A stretch of DNA of 64,000 nt from Ascaphus truei (Eukaryota; Chordata; Amphibia; Anura; Ascaphidae). The notes under the pieces are model-generated. The model was given only the letters and a program-made list of their open reading frames with translations, was not told the DNA's origin and did not search any database. The position numbers and the translations under genes are program-made. The stretch spans positions 39,893,221-39,957,220 of the forward strand of contig CM071568.1 of NCBI GenBank assembly GCA_036426205.1. The letters are read 5' to 3'. Shown here in pieces: positions 44,471-56,742 of the stretch (position 1 is its first letter; the number at the start of each line of letters is the position of its first letter).

Positions 44471-45003
44471 ACAGGCGGCAGGCAGAGAGTCCGCGCTCCA
44501 CAGGAAAGGAGCGCGGAGGGTGCTGCAGTGCAAGGCGGCAGGCGAAGTTCAGCATCCGCACGAAGGGCGGCAGCCCTCGGTCACGGTACCACGAGGCAGG
44601 GCGTCACAGCGGCCAGGTCGGGCCTCAGCAATGGTGGGGAAGACTTCGACTGCTGGGACGCAGGGTGTGGGCGCGCGTGGGTATTGGCGCACGTGGATGC
44701 AGGCGAGTGTATGGGCGCGCGTGTATAGCTGCTCCCCGCGGGAAGGGGAAGCAGAGGGCGCTGCAGCACAACGCGTCAGGCGACAGTCTCCAGGCAGCAT
44801 TGCGCGCTAGACAGGCGGCAGGCAGAGAGGCCGCGCTCCACAGGAAAGGAGCGCGGAGGGTGCTGCAGTGCAAGGCGGCAGGCGAAGTTCAGCAACCGCA
44901 CGCAGGGCGGCAGCCATCGGTCACGGTACCGCGAGGCAGGGCGTAACAGCGGCCAGGTCGGGCCTCAGCGATGGTGGGGAGGACTTCGACCGCTGGGACG
45001 CAG
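44221..45003. repeat. GC-rich tandem repeat, about 345 bp units
   Basis: Units start at 44221, 44573 and 44913 with CCCTCGGTCACGGTACC (CCATCGG in the third). Two units are complete (352 and 340 bp) and the third diverges after about 90 bp. An inner phrase CTCCCCGCGGGAAGGGGAAGCAG recurs at about 44193, 44391 and 44731. Units one and two differ by small indels that shift frame. Confidence 0.9.
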
Positions 45004-46130
45004 GACACGGCGGATCGGCGCGCAGGTCGGCCCGCGAAGAAGGGGCGGCGACTTCCAGCCACCGTGACGCAGAACAGGGCGTCACGGCACGCCACACGGC
45101 CCCCCGTTGCTGACGCGGGCGGTGTCACTGTCAGGATTTCGCCTGCAGAGTCGGCAGGGCCAAGGAGACCAAGACGGCCAACCGCAACCGCGGTTGGTGC
45201 CAATGTGTTTCGGAGAGCAGAGAACCCAGCATGGTTCGACTACGTGGAGACGGCATCGGGTGAAGGGCGAACCAAGTCGCGGCCCAGGTCTCTTCCTCAC
45301 GAGAGGCCACAATGGCCACGGCCGGATGTCACTGGCACCGCGAATCCCACTCCAGTTCCATCAGCCGGACCCCGGTGTCTTTCAATTCTTCAGCCACGGC
45401 CGGGGTCAGGGGCACGGTAGCGGACCCACCCGGCAGCATCACGCACTGCACAGATGGTGGAACAGCCCCGGCGGGCGGTTGATGGGGACACGCCGTGGAA
45501 GGTACGGCATATGGCGTATCGGGTAATGGTAAGGAGTTGCGTGTAGGGCGGCATCGAGGAGATAGGGCAAGGCGTCAAGGCTTGCAGTGTGTGACACAGA
45601 GCGAGCAAGGGAGGAGGCGTGGCCCAGTCCACTGCCAGGGTCTATTCCCCAGGGGTCGCTGAGGGCGGGTAAGAAGCCTGCAGCAGTAAAAAAGGCGAAA
45701 TCCCAGATAGCGCTGGGCAAAGGCGGCCTGCGGCTCCGGAGGTGGGTATGTCCGGGACCGGGTGAGGGATAGTGCAGCGAAAAAAGCGATTCTCAGGGCA
45801 TCTTTAAAAACCATGGCAAGTTGAGTAATTACTTCTCCAGGCGCGATTGGCAGCCCCAGGTAAATGGTAAGGACAGGCTGGGCTGGTAGAGGAGCATGGG
45901 TCCCGCTGCTAGGCGGGATAGACTTATTTCAGTTTCCGGGAAGGCTTCGAGAGGGTCTGGAGGGTTGGCGGTACGGGCCTAGTTTAAGGGGGGTTAAATA
46001 GGCCCGTCGGTGGCGGCTCTTGGGGGGTAGGTGCTTGTTCTTGCCAGACTGGGAGCTGGGTACAAGGCGGGGGGAGAGGGGAACCGCCTGGAACCTCCCT
46101 GGTCATGTAACTCCTGGCCTAGACAAACAT
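45004..46130. other. GC-rich sequence, probably rest of the unclassified element
   Basis: GC-rich, CpG-rich sequence with overlapping open frames on both strands, none convincing. It ends in G-rich sequence near 46130, where AT-rich intron resumes. No terminal repeat matching the left side was found. Confidence 0.4.
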
Positions 46131-47180
46131 AGCAATCAGAGAGTAGAAAAGCAAAAACAAAACTCACAATTTTTAGAACCAAAGCACATGGTCATATTGT
46201 ATTAATTTTATGTTTTTCAGGTATATTACTCTTTTCCCCAAATACCTGTAGGTTTTATGATTTTGTACTTCCTTTAAGCATTCTTCCGGCTTTATTATGC
46301 TACTGTATTTTAGAATGTTGTTCCTTATTTTAAGTCTCTCAAAATTTGGTCAAAATCCCAAACCAAATAAATCAAAAACAGAACCAAAACTATTTGGTTT
46401 TAATTTACCCCCCTCTCCCTACTTTCCAGCACTATAAGCGAGGATGGCTTCTAACGCTAACTCACTTTACATAAGCAGGACTGGACTTAAAGGAGTAATT
46501 CCACAATTGTGACCTCCGTTTTTGGTACAGGATGGAAACTGAGGGTGTCCCTCACAGCTGAACCATCTGGAACTCCCTGGTATGCACACTTTGCCCATAC
46601 ACACTGCTCAGGTACATTTGAAACTCTTGAAGTGCTCCTGATACACAGCAGTAACAGGGAAAGAGGGATAGACACACACACTATGGATGTTTATTCAAAG
46701 TATACATGTTGTACTACAGATCCATCATGCACTGCTGATTCATATTGGTTGAGCTGTTCCAGGATTTAATAACTTCCTGCAGTAAGTGTACTGTATAATG
46801 TTAAAGTTTACACTGGCAGAAAAATTAATGAGAATTGTTGTCTTTTAGGACTATGCTCTCATTTCCTATTTGATTCAATGGGAAATTTGTAGTCCACAGG
46901 AATTAATAACAATAACTGTGAATAGCAAAGATTAACAAATCAAGGTATGTATATATTTTACAGAGTACAAATACATATTTATTAAACCAACAGGTGCCCA
47001 CATAACCTTTGACTCTATTATCAAACTTAACTTATTAACTTGATAATAGAGTCAATGACATCTTCGTGGGGAAGATTGCATGAATGTAAAAAGAAAGGAA
47101 GTGGAGGATGCTTCACATCCTTTGGCATCATTGAGGTCCAGACGAAACCCTGTTGTTGCTACTTCAAGGCTTCAGGCTTC
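46131..47180. other. ANGPT1 intron, no gene seen
   Basis: AT-rich; nothing recognised. Confidence 0.5.
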
Positions 47181-47183
47181 TAA

Positions 47184-47571
47184 GGCTGCGTCCATAGAGC
47201 CTCAGCCCGTGCTCCTCCGTGCTGACGCTAAGGCTCGCCTGCCCGGTCAGGACCGATCTCATGGACTGGAAGGCGAGCCAGCGTGCACGATCAGGAGGCG
47301 GGGGGAGGTGGGGCAGTGACATCGCTGGGCCAATAGCCTACGACGCACCAACGTTAACATCACAGCGCTGACGTCACGGCACCGTGACGTTGACGCTGCT
47401 TTGCTGGGATTGGAGGTTTTCAGCCGACAGTGCGCTGAGAAACAGGCTCTGCTGTCGACTGAAATTCCAACGCCTCAGCACGCCTGCGGACTCTTGCGTG
47501 TGCCCCCTCTAAAGACATCCACATTGAAGATGCAATGGCTCAGCGCGGCATCTCTTGCTATGGAAGTAGCC
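47184..47571. mobile_element. Harbinger-like MITE 1 (TSD TAA)
   Basis: The ends are GGCTGCGTCCATAG and, inverted, GGCTACTTCCATAG, flanked by TAA (47181-47183 and 47572-47574). A three-base TWA duplication is typical of PIF/Harbinger elements. GC-rich, no ORF. Confidence 0.8.
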
Positions 47572-47574
47572 TAA

Positions 47575-48183
47575 GGCTGCGTCCATAGTCGAACGCGCTA
47601 GCTCCTCCGTGACCCGTGCATCACGCTGAAAATACAAACTTATTTGTATTGCGAAGCACCGCTCTTCCTGTAGCGCATGTGCTTGAGCTAGCGCACGCAC
47701 TTTGCACTTACTGCACCGACACACTTTATTCGAGCAAATACCCGGTATGTACCTGGCAGATACCTGAAATGCGCCGCTCCTCACCTCTGACAAGCCCCGT
47801 TGCATTTGCCTTCCCAGCCTGGGTTCATGCCTGGCTGATGGGCGGCTGATCTGTTAAATGATAATGATTAGGATTTAATAGGCTGCAATGCTTCGCGTGT
47901 CTACCAGATGGCATAAATTCATGAATTGTAATGCAGTATATATATATATACTGTGCAGTATTGCAGCCAGAGGGAATAAAATGCTTCAATCCCTGCCTGG
48001 AAAATAACTCAATGCACTCGGGCAGAAAACAGTCACAAACCTCAATACACCCGGGTATACCCGAATTCGTGGGACTAGCCGAGCTCGAATAAAGTGTGTC
48101 GCCAGTGTATGCATTGGCATCCCAGTGTTTGTTTCGGCGTGAGCTACGGAGCTCGCAACATATCCTGCACTATGGACAAAGCC
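47575..48183. mobile_element. Harbinger-like MITE 2, sharing a TAA with MITE 1
   Basis: The ends are GGCTGCGTCCATAGT and, inverted, GGCTTTGTCCATAGT, flanked by TAA (47572-47574) and TTA (48184-48186). It carries a second inverted repeat (CGACACACTTTATTCGAGC at about 47717 and its complement at about 48084-48102), which may be another MITE nested inside. Confidence 0.75.
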
Positions 48184-48186
48184 TTA

Positions 48187-49173
48187 AGCACAGGAGAAAA
48201 AAATAGCAGCGTTGTTGGGAAAGCTACTGTACTACAAATCTACTTGTAGGACAATGGTCTTGATCAGAGATTTGAAAACAGAAAGAATATGTATTGATTG
48301 TGGGGCATTTAAAAGGCATGGGACTGTGGAGTTATGGTGTTTTAGTAAAAAATGTGCAGTAAGAAAGATGTCTGGCTAGAGCAAAGATTACAGGTATGAT
48401 TAGTGTAAGGAATATCATTGAGCAGTATAAAGCTCTGAAAGACAATAGGGTAATTGATCATTTGATGTTTAATACAGTGTACCCTAACCTTCCTATATAC
48501 TATATATCAGAATTTGGTATCAGAAAGACATGTGAGGTGCTGTATATATTACAGTGGCCAGACAGCGATTGGAAAGAGCATAGGAGAATAAGATTTAATA
48601 TATTGTACACACAGTAGAGGTCGTGAGAAAAAAGTCTACAAAAGGAGTTAGAAGAAAGCAAATACAGTAGTTGTGAAGTTGAGGCAGAAGTGGAGAGAGA
48701 AAAGTAAACCTAATTAATTATGTTTTAATGTTACTGAAAACTTGTAGTTATATTTCCCTGGAACTCTCTTTTTACTGATAATTAATGGTGAACACTTTTA
48801 CCGGTGTTTTGGATAAGGTTATGAAAAAAACAAATTGTGGTTCTAATACATTTTTGTGTTTTGGTTTTGTCAGAACTCAATTGTTTGTAATCTTAGGTTT
48901 TAAAAAAAAGTATGGGAAAAAAAGTCTGATTTTGGTCAAATGTTTTGAATTCTTAGGGAAAATGTGAAGGTTTTTAAAAAAGTTCAACAATTTTATTGAA
49001 AAAAAAAAAAGAAAAGAAAGAAGGATACAACAATAACAACAAAAAAACAAATCAAAGAATGAATCCTTTTTGAGCATTGACTCAAATTTCACTTGGATTT
49101 AAAAATGTGCACAACTCTGAGTTCGAATCGAACATTGAATGAATTTGAATCCGCCTATGGTACATGCACTTCC
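48187..49173. other. ANGPT1 intron, no gene seen
   Basis: AT-rich with A- and T-runs; nothing recognised. Part of 48820-49140 resembles the AT-rich repeat at 24240-25015 in wording. Confidence 0.45.
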
Positions 49174-49176
49174 TTA

Positions 49177-49477
49177 GGCTGGGGCCAGACCGTGCGGACG
49201 AACAGACTGCCTTAACGCTGTGATCGCGTCCGTGCGGCCTGCGGGCATGTGCGCGCGGAAGCGGGAGGCGGTGCGCGTTGTGCAAGAAACCAGTTGAAAC
49301 CGATTTCTTGGCACGACAGGCCTGTCACGTGAGTAGTTCGCCCAATGAAGGCGAACGAGCTCCATGGTGCCACTAGGCACGCCCCCCACGACCCATCCAC
49401 CATGGCCAGCGAAAGCACCCGCTTCACGCGGGTCACTTCCCAGCCTCTGCGCAGGCGAAGGCCCCATGGCCCCAGCC
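49177..49477. mobile_element. Harbinger-like MITE 3 (TSD TTA)
   Basis: The ends are GGCTGGGGCCAGAC and, inverted, GGCTGGGGCCATGG, with TTA at 49174-49176 and 49478-49480. GC-rich, no ORF supported. The terminus is similar to, but distinct from, MITEs 1 and 2. Confidence 0.8.
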
Positions 49478-49480
49478 TTA

Positions 49481-51682
49481 GTGATAACATCTCCCCTATC
49501 CAGCATCAAGAGTCTAATGTCATGCCGAACATAACGGTATACACCAGCAAAATCCCCAACAGATTGGGACTGCTTTTAGACAGCTTTTCGGTATGTCTTT
49601 ATTACTCTCATTCTGCCCTGCATTAAAGAACTGTAAATCACTCAGCATGTTTTTTCAGATGCGTTTCTGACTGTAATATTTCACATAGGTACACGGTATG
49701 CTGTTGAGATAAATCTTTTGAATGGTGATTTATACGGCTGCTTTTGATTTTGTGATTAAATACCAACAATTTCCCTTTTCTTTGGTGAGTTATGAAAAAG
49801 TTCAGAAATGTCTGTAAGACTGCAGCCCCCTTTTCCAAGCAGATCTGTTTGACAAAGAGTGCCTGCAGATGCCATTACTCTTTATACGTAACACCTAAAA
49901 CATTTGATTTACATTTAACCAAGACTATGCGTTGTAATGAAAAAATATTCACTAAATCCCCAAAGTAAACATCTGGAGAAGAATCATGTGTTACTTATTT
50001 TATTCCAAAATCCTCACAAGATGATCTTTGTATATCAGGATCCTGTGCATTTCATATGTGTAACAACTGCAAAGTCCTAGGTGGCCTGTTGTAAGACATT
50101 CTTGGCATTGCCTTTTTCATTAAGATTAAACTTCCACGGGTTAGATAAGACACCAAAGAAGATATTTTATCAATCAATCTACAAGATTACATAAACTTGA
50201 CTTTAACTGCTCAATAAAAACAATTTTAAAATAAAAAAGACAGTTGTAGACGAATAAGATTTGTATTTTTCCAGAGCACGTACATTTTGGAATGGAGTCA
50301 AAGTGGAAAGAATATTTAATAGAGACATGTGATAGATCACACATGGCATTTTTAATCAGGTTATTAGACATGTATATTTACTGAAAGCATCAATTAGACT
50401 TCAATTGAGTTAAACAAATAAAATAACCAATCAATTCATTTGTAATGACTTGAACTGGAAAATAAATTATGTGGGTTTTTGGCTTTTTTTTATACAGGTT
50501 TATTGTGCCCAGTCCGTTGAGAAAAGGGAAAGCAGATGTAAATCCCTAAGCAGACATGGCTGGCCAGATATCAATTTGTAGAGGATATACAATATATGTC
50601 ACTCTTTTTGAGGAATAACAATATAATAGGTTTATGATTTAATATCTATTTCAATTTCATTTGGGATGGCTGGCGTAATCATTCTGGAATCTGTGGAAAG
50701 TTTCTAATTCTTCTGGAGGAGACAGAGAGTAGGGAAACAATGACAGGACAGTACTGTATGACATCCTTGTATAACCTTTACCTGAGAGCCATTTATTTGT
50801 TCCTATATAAAAATAGACATATATACTACTCCTTATGTAAAAGCACAGAAATATGTTGTCAATCGGTACTGTTGATTTCTATTACTTCTAAATACTTTTA
50901 TCAAAAGCACTTCCTAACAATCATAATACCAGAATCAACCATGTATGTGTAATTTCATTGGACTGGTAATTCATATATATCAGTATTAATGTTTCATCTA
51001 ATTTCAAGAACCCTATGGGTCATGGATCCCTCCATGTCTAGGTCTGTTAGCATTCTACAAACAAGAGCTTTATCACAAGCATGCATGTACTGTAGAAACA
51101 TAGATTTGACGTAGTTTACATTTGTCAAATACATCATGCGACTGTACTTTTTAGAAATGTAGCCAGGCTGCAGTCTCTTTGCTTTTTCTGAAGCACGCCA
51201 GGCATGCTCAGGCATTCTGCTGCAACATTGCCATTGGAGCCTATGGACACTCTTGAGGCATGCCACAGTATTTTGAGGTATCTGTGGGAATAGCAAGTCT
51301 GGCTACATCTGTATGGAAACCATTTAGTGCTTCTGAAGCTGCCAAATATTGTATTGAGCTTGCCTGAAAAAAAGTCCAAAGTCTGTATTTCTTACTGCAT
51401 CTTAGAAAATGTTTTTTGTAATTGTACGTGTATTGTTCTTCCGGGAACATATTTAAATTGCTGATAAATTAGGTTTAAATCCAACAGTAACATGGTTTTC
51501 TATGATGCATGTGACATTTTACACTTCATTACACACAACGTCCAACCCACCCATGAACCCAATATCCCATCCCGGGTGAATTAAAGAAGTTTTGATACTT
51601 CAGATATACTGTAATAATTAATTTATAACATAATATAATAATATACTCATATAACAGTGAAACCTATCAGAAATATGTTTCC
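49481..51682. other. ANGPT1 intron, no gene seen
   Basis: Long AT-rich stretch without a recognisable exon, repeat or transposon. Confidence 0.5.
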
Positions 51683-51686
51683 CTTA

Positions 51687-52351
51687 TGTAGCACTTGTTC
51701 CCCCCCCCCCCCCCTTACTCTGGGAAAATATGGCTATGTGACCGCTTGGTGTAGTGCTGGTTACCTGCTTGGTACAGGAAAGATGAGTTCCCCACGATGG
51801 TTTGGGAGTACAGTGTAGACCTTTGATTCTTCTCTTCGTGGTGTCAGCGCCTCCAGACATAGGGGGTTTCAGCAGTACCTGAAGGGAGTCCCTGCTATAA
51901 CAACCCTTAATCTCTCTACCTCTCTCCATACAGACTGCAGCGGAGCCAGAGGTACAAATGAGGATGTTCTTTATTACAGCAGCCACTGTTACTGTTATTG
52001 CAGCGTATGCTCAAATTGATAGGGTAGATCCCTGGCTTCTGGATAGTACTGGCCTGTGGGTAATGGTGAGGCCTAGCTGGATTAGGTCATGTGTCACTCC
52101 CAGCCGGGAGGAGACGTTTTCCATCACATCCTACCCAGGCAGGGGTAGGCTAGCAAACTGAAGGTCTCAACCCTAATGGCTGAACTTCAATCTATAATTT
52201 AGGCATTTCCTTCCTGCAGCTCAAACAGGGAGGGTCCAGTATCTGTACCACCATTGGCTATCACAGATCCCTGTGTCAACTCACTCATGTCACTCAGGAA
52301 TTCAGCATGAGGAGGGGGAAAACCCCATAGGAGAGCATATCACTGTCTACA
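51687..52351 (-). mobile_element. Probable solo LTR
   Basis: On the minus strand it starts TGTAGACAG at 52351 and ends GTGCTACA at 51687. An AATAAA signal lies near 51970 and TGGAGGCGCTGAC at about 51856-51844. The flanks CCTTA (51682-51686) and TCTTA (52352-52356) differ by one base. A 17-C run lies near the U5 end. Confidence 0.6.
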
Positions 52352-52356
52352 TCTTA

Positions 52357-54896
52357 TCAGAACTTACAGGACAGGGGGTGGTAGATAGCTAGCTGGACCA
52401 GCCATCGCTATACAAGGAAAGATTCAATAGAGGATGACAGGGTACTGTAGCTATTAAATGCCATAACAAATATTTGTCCATCCGAAGCAGTGTCTCCTTT
52501 TCGGAAGGACAAATATTGGCTACTGATTGCACCCATGAAAGTGATGGATGTGCACCTAAGGCGTTTCTGACGGGTCGAGCGCGTGCACCTTTTTTTTTCA
52601 ACTGCTATTAAATGCCAGACAGGTTGTGGTTCATTAATTAAATGTCTTGAGCCTGTTTTTATAGATTTCCAGAGAGGGGAGCCTCTGTAACACCCATGCA
52701 GGTTACAAATTTTAGCACGCATGCGCTACTAGTTCTTTAATAGTCAGGCGTGACGTACTAGCCATTGCCCATGTGTTACAGTAAGGTTTAACGTGTATGT
52801 TCATTATCTGCATTACGGACTGTTCTTCTAATGAGAGACTGAACAGCCATTGTTTTTGCATATAATTAGGTTTGGGGCTCGCCATTAACCTCAGGGAACA
52901 TAATGTCCATGATTGATTTAGGTAACATGACGTTACGAGTCCTGAGTTAATGCAGTTCTGGGGATGTAGACCTTAGTGAGCTAATGTTCATTGATAATAT
53001 ACAGATTGTTATCAAGAAGGCCAAAGTACAATATGTGCCCAGATTTACAATACTGTACAGTATTTATTCACTTAAATGGGCACCAAGGTGCTTTAAGGCT
53101 TGGCACGGCTCAGTAAATCTGGACTTTAGTCCCTTGTGTATTAAGATATTTTTAAATGCTATAGTATCTGCAGCAGTTGTATTTGTATTAATTTCTCAAA
53201 CTGAGTTAACTGCCTCTTATAAATCATACAAAATGTCCCCATGTGATTTAAAAATCACATATTAATTTTACACTGACCTTTTCTTCATAGTTAGCCAGAA
53301 TTGTAGTTTTAATTATTCATGAGGAAATAGCACATGATTGTTGGCTACAATCATGACATCGCGGGATTTAAGTCAACTATCTGGATTAAGATGCTTTAAA
53401 CATTACATTTCAATTACTTTCCGATATCTGTCAGACACTGTACTTGATTGCAATGTCTCCTCGCTGATACCTCCACATACATTTTCACACTACTATAATC
53501 ACAGAAATCTGTTTAGTGAGGTCATGTGTGATTCAACACAAATGCAGTTAAGTTCAGAATTAAGTATAAATGAAGTGCTTCGGAAGGATTAATGTGACTC
53601 TAAATGTTTACTAGATTGCTTTGTAAACTTATGGAAAATGGGAACAAGAACGTTTGGAGGGATAGCTAAGAAAGGACAGCTGGAAAATGTAAGAAACTAC
53701 GTTACAATAAGAAATGCTGTGATATACTGCATGTGCTTTTCTGCTATATTTACCCAATACAACTGCATTATTTTATAAACCATAACGACTTACATATTCA
53801 CTGCATGTAAGCAATCATTTACGTAACAATACAATTCTATAGCCAACACAGGTCATTCATAAATATACATATTTAGATTCTGTTTAGGTTAACCTACAGT
53901 ATGCATGTAGCCTCTTTATAATTATTGCCTGTTCCTTAGCAACATACTGAGACTCTTTCCTTTATTATGTTAACATGCAAAAATAATAAACAGTAGGCGA
54001 AGTGTTTCATTGAAAAACCCTGCAACTTGACTCACAGATCTGGCTGAAATGTTTTGCAGTTTTGAGAAGGTAAATTGTCAAAATGTTGATTTTACTCCCA
54101 ATTTTTTTTATACACTTGGAAATATGTAAATGTAACATGCTGAGATGTAGTGTGTAAATACTGAATAGGGTTTGTTGATATAAAGCCTGTATAAAGAAAG
54201 CGGTAACACACCTTCCACACCAGATGACACATTTATAGCACATGTGTCTTATGGCATTACGCCGTTTAGTTAATATGTAACTATTGGAGAGAGAGAAAGA
54301 GAAAGTGCTTTAAAGTTGAATATGTTTCGCCCGTTGTGTATATATAGCCCCTCATACAACCCTGCAAATAAATTAGGGAGATATGCCTGTGCTGAAAAAG
54401 GAGCACATCTGAGGTACCTGGATATGAGATATGCTAATGGCTATGCAAACTATATTTATATGAGTCCCATCCTACACTTCCTGAAAGCATTTCCATACCA
54501 ACAATATAGAGTTGATAAGCCTAAAGTACCAACCTAATGACTGGAATGGTGTCAGATCCAAAAGGACTAGAACCCACAACCCCTGCTTTTCTAGGCCACA
54601 GCTATAGCAGTTTGACAGTTCCACCCATTGCTATTTACCACTTTAAATATTAGGGAATTTGCCAGTAGCCCATGTACTAAACGAAAAATAATTTGTTTGA
54701 TTGTCCATTAAATGTTTTACATTAATGCAAAAATAATACAGATGTATAAAGAGTCGCTGTCCTGAATGAGACCTCCTACAGCAGCGGCCCCAAAGACACT
54801 AACCTTTATACATCTGTACCAGATGGACAAATCATTTGTTAAGACAGACAGGTAATTTGGGACACTCCACTATTCTACAGAGGATTTATTGGTTTG
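52357..54896. other. ANGPT1 intron; one hairpin, no gene seen
   Basis: 18-base arms at 52469-52486 and 52500-52517 (17 of 18 complementary, 13-base loop) form a hairpin within GC-richer, probably repeat-derived DNA (52400-52760). The rest is AT-rich. Confidence 0.5.
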
Positions 54897-54900
54897 TATA

Positions 54901-55591
54901 TGTAGCCTGGCTAGTCCAGCCTGCCTCTCTGCCTTCTGTCATGTAAGTTCCTGGTAGATACAGGCTGAGACAGGCTGTCCTAGATACATTGAACCCCCAT
55001 GCTGACTCTCTGATTGACAGAAGAGGTGGTGCCATAAGGTTCTGTGTATAGCCAATTGTGGTACAGACCTTGTGCCCACCCCTTCTGGAGTCTCAGAGCG
55101 GAAATGACACATTATAGTGTAGTTCTCTTCCACCCCTCCTAGGGAGAGGAAGAGTGTGCTGCTCCTCCCGGCTGTGAGTGAGGCAGGCCAGTCACTTCCT
55201 CCTGGGTTGACTAAGTCAGAGAGATCAGAAGCCTCAAGACTACAGAAAGCCCAGCACCATCCAGAGGCCTGGAACCCTCTGTCATCAATCTGCATCCGCT
55301 GTGTAACATCTGCAGTGTGCCAAATATTGTGCCTGAGTTCTCAGTCTATTGAGTAGGGGCTTGGATGGAATCTGCACTAGTGGGGGACTGACTCTGAAAA
55401 TCCTAGAGCCCACTGGAGCTGGAGGCGTTGACACCCTGAGTTGAATATCAAGATCATCAAAAGCCTGTCCTGTTCCCCACACCATCGCGGACCACTCAGC
55501 TCTCCTGGACCCTCACAGGTATGACCGCACCACAACAGCAGTAACCAGTAGCGACATCTTCCAGAGAGGGGGGGGGGGGAAACTGGGTTAC
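54901..55591 (+). mobile_element. Solo LTR, TSD TATA
   Basis: It begins TGTAGCCTGG and ends GGGTTACA, flanked by TATA (54897-54900 and 55592-55595). The motif CTGGAGGCGTTGACAC lies at 55419-55434, about 160 bp before the end. No internal region is present. Confidence 0.8.
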
Positions 55592-55595
55592 ATAT

Positions 55596-56742
55596 ACAAA
55601 CAACTAGTTGTCATAGTCAGTATCAATATTTGTAAGCTCATTCTTTATAACTTTCCACTATGTGAGTTAGCAATAGACACCTCCTATAATTCTGACACTG
55701 TTGTCGACATTATCAGACACAGTGAACTGTGGAGATCAGGAAAGTGGGGTAAGTTATGACCTTAAAGGCTTTTACAGTTCCCAAAATTTTTAACAGATGT
55801 GTGGTTTTCCTCAAGACTAGTAACACATAATACAGCCTGCTATCAACTGCTTATTGCCAAATGGGAATGAAATATTGCACAATAAGCTTTCCTGTCTATT
55901 GGTTGATACAAAAATGATTGATTTCTCTAAGTCTACTCCTTTACAACTTCCTTCTAAACTAAGCCATACAAGTGGTGTAAAGCTTCTTTAGAGAATTATG
56001 TTCACAGGAAACAATAAACAATGGCTAAATCCAGTTTATAAATATTTTAACAACAAATTCAGAGGAAGGGAGATAATTAGAAAACCGTTCTTCATTATCT
56101 CTACAACACCTCGATCTAATAAAAACAAAAATGAAACTATTGGCAGCCATTTATATTAGATTAAGTTGACCAATTGTCATCATGTACACTGCTTTACCAT
56201 TTTCTGCTAGAAGACAATTACTTTTACTTAACACATTTGAAACCCACTTTTTTTAACAACACAATTAAATCTGTTGAAAAGTATGTACCAAAGTAGTGCC
56301 TTAATCATTTTAAATGCTTAACCTCCTTAGAAACAGTGTGTCTAGCAAACTGCAGCTATACCTGTACTGTAATAGGCTGATATTCAGTATCAGGGAGGTC
56401 AGGTTCAGGGGAGTGAAATCCAAGCACCCCGAGCAGCCACTGGTTAGAATTAATCTGAACCATGACTTGGCCCTGAATGCTTAGGCCTGAACAAAAACCC
56501 TGCATTCTTCAGCGTTTTCTTTCTTTGAAGCCACACATCCCTTCCATTTGCCATGATTTTTCATCGGCAAGGGAAGGGAGGGTGGGACAACATAAAGAGA
56601 GACAAATGCAGCAAGAGAGAGGGACAGTGACAGCCAGAGAAAAAATAGTATTTGCAAACAGAATGTAATAATAATGATGTATTATATAATTTGAAAAAAC
56701 TACTGTCAATTATATAATTGTATGAGAACTTTATGTATATAG
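55596..56742. other. ANGPT1 intron, no gene seen
   Basis: AT-rich; nothing recognised. Confidence 0.5.

Noticed and set aside
44104..44533. Minus-strand frames in the GC-rich repeat
   Set aside because: Open frames are expected in such GC-rich DNA; they repeat with the tandem units and have no recognisable domain.
47938..47952. Short TA run as a notable microsatellite
   Set aside because: Too short and common to be informative.
53041..53060. Frequent TACTGTA/TACAGTA words across the introns
   Set aside because: They seem overrepresented by eye (for example 25617, 53045, 58127, 59762), but I could not count them against a background model.
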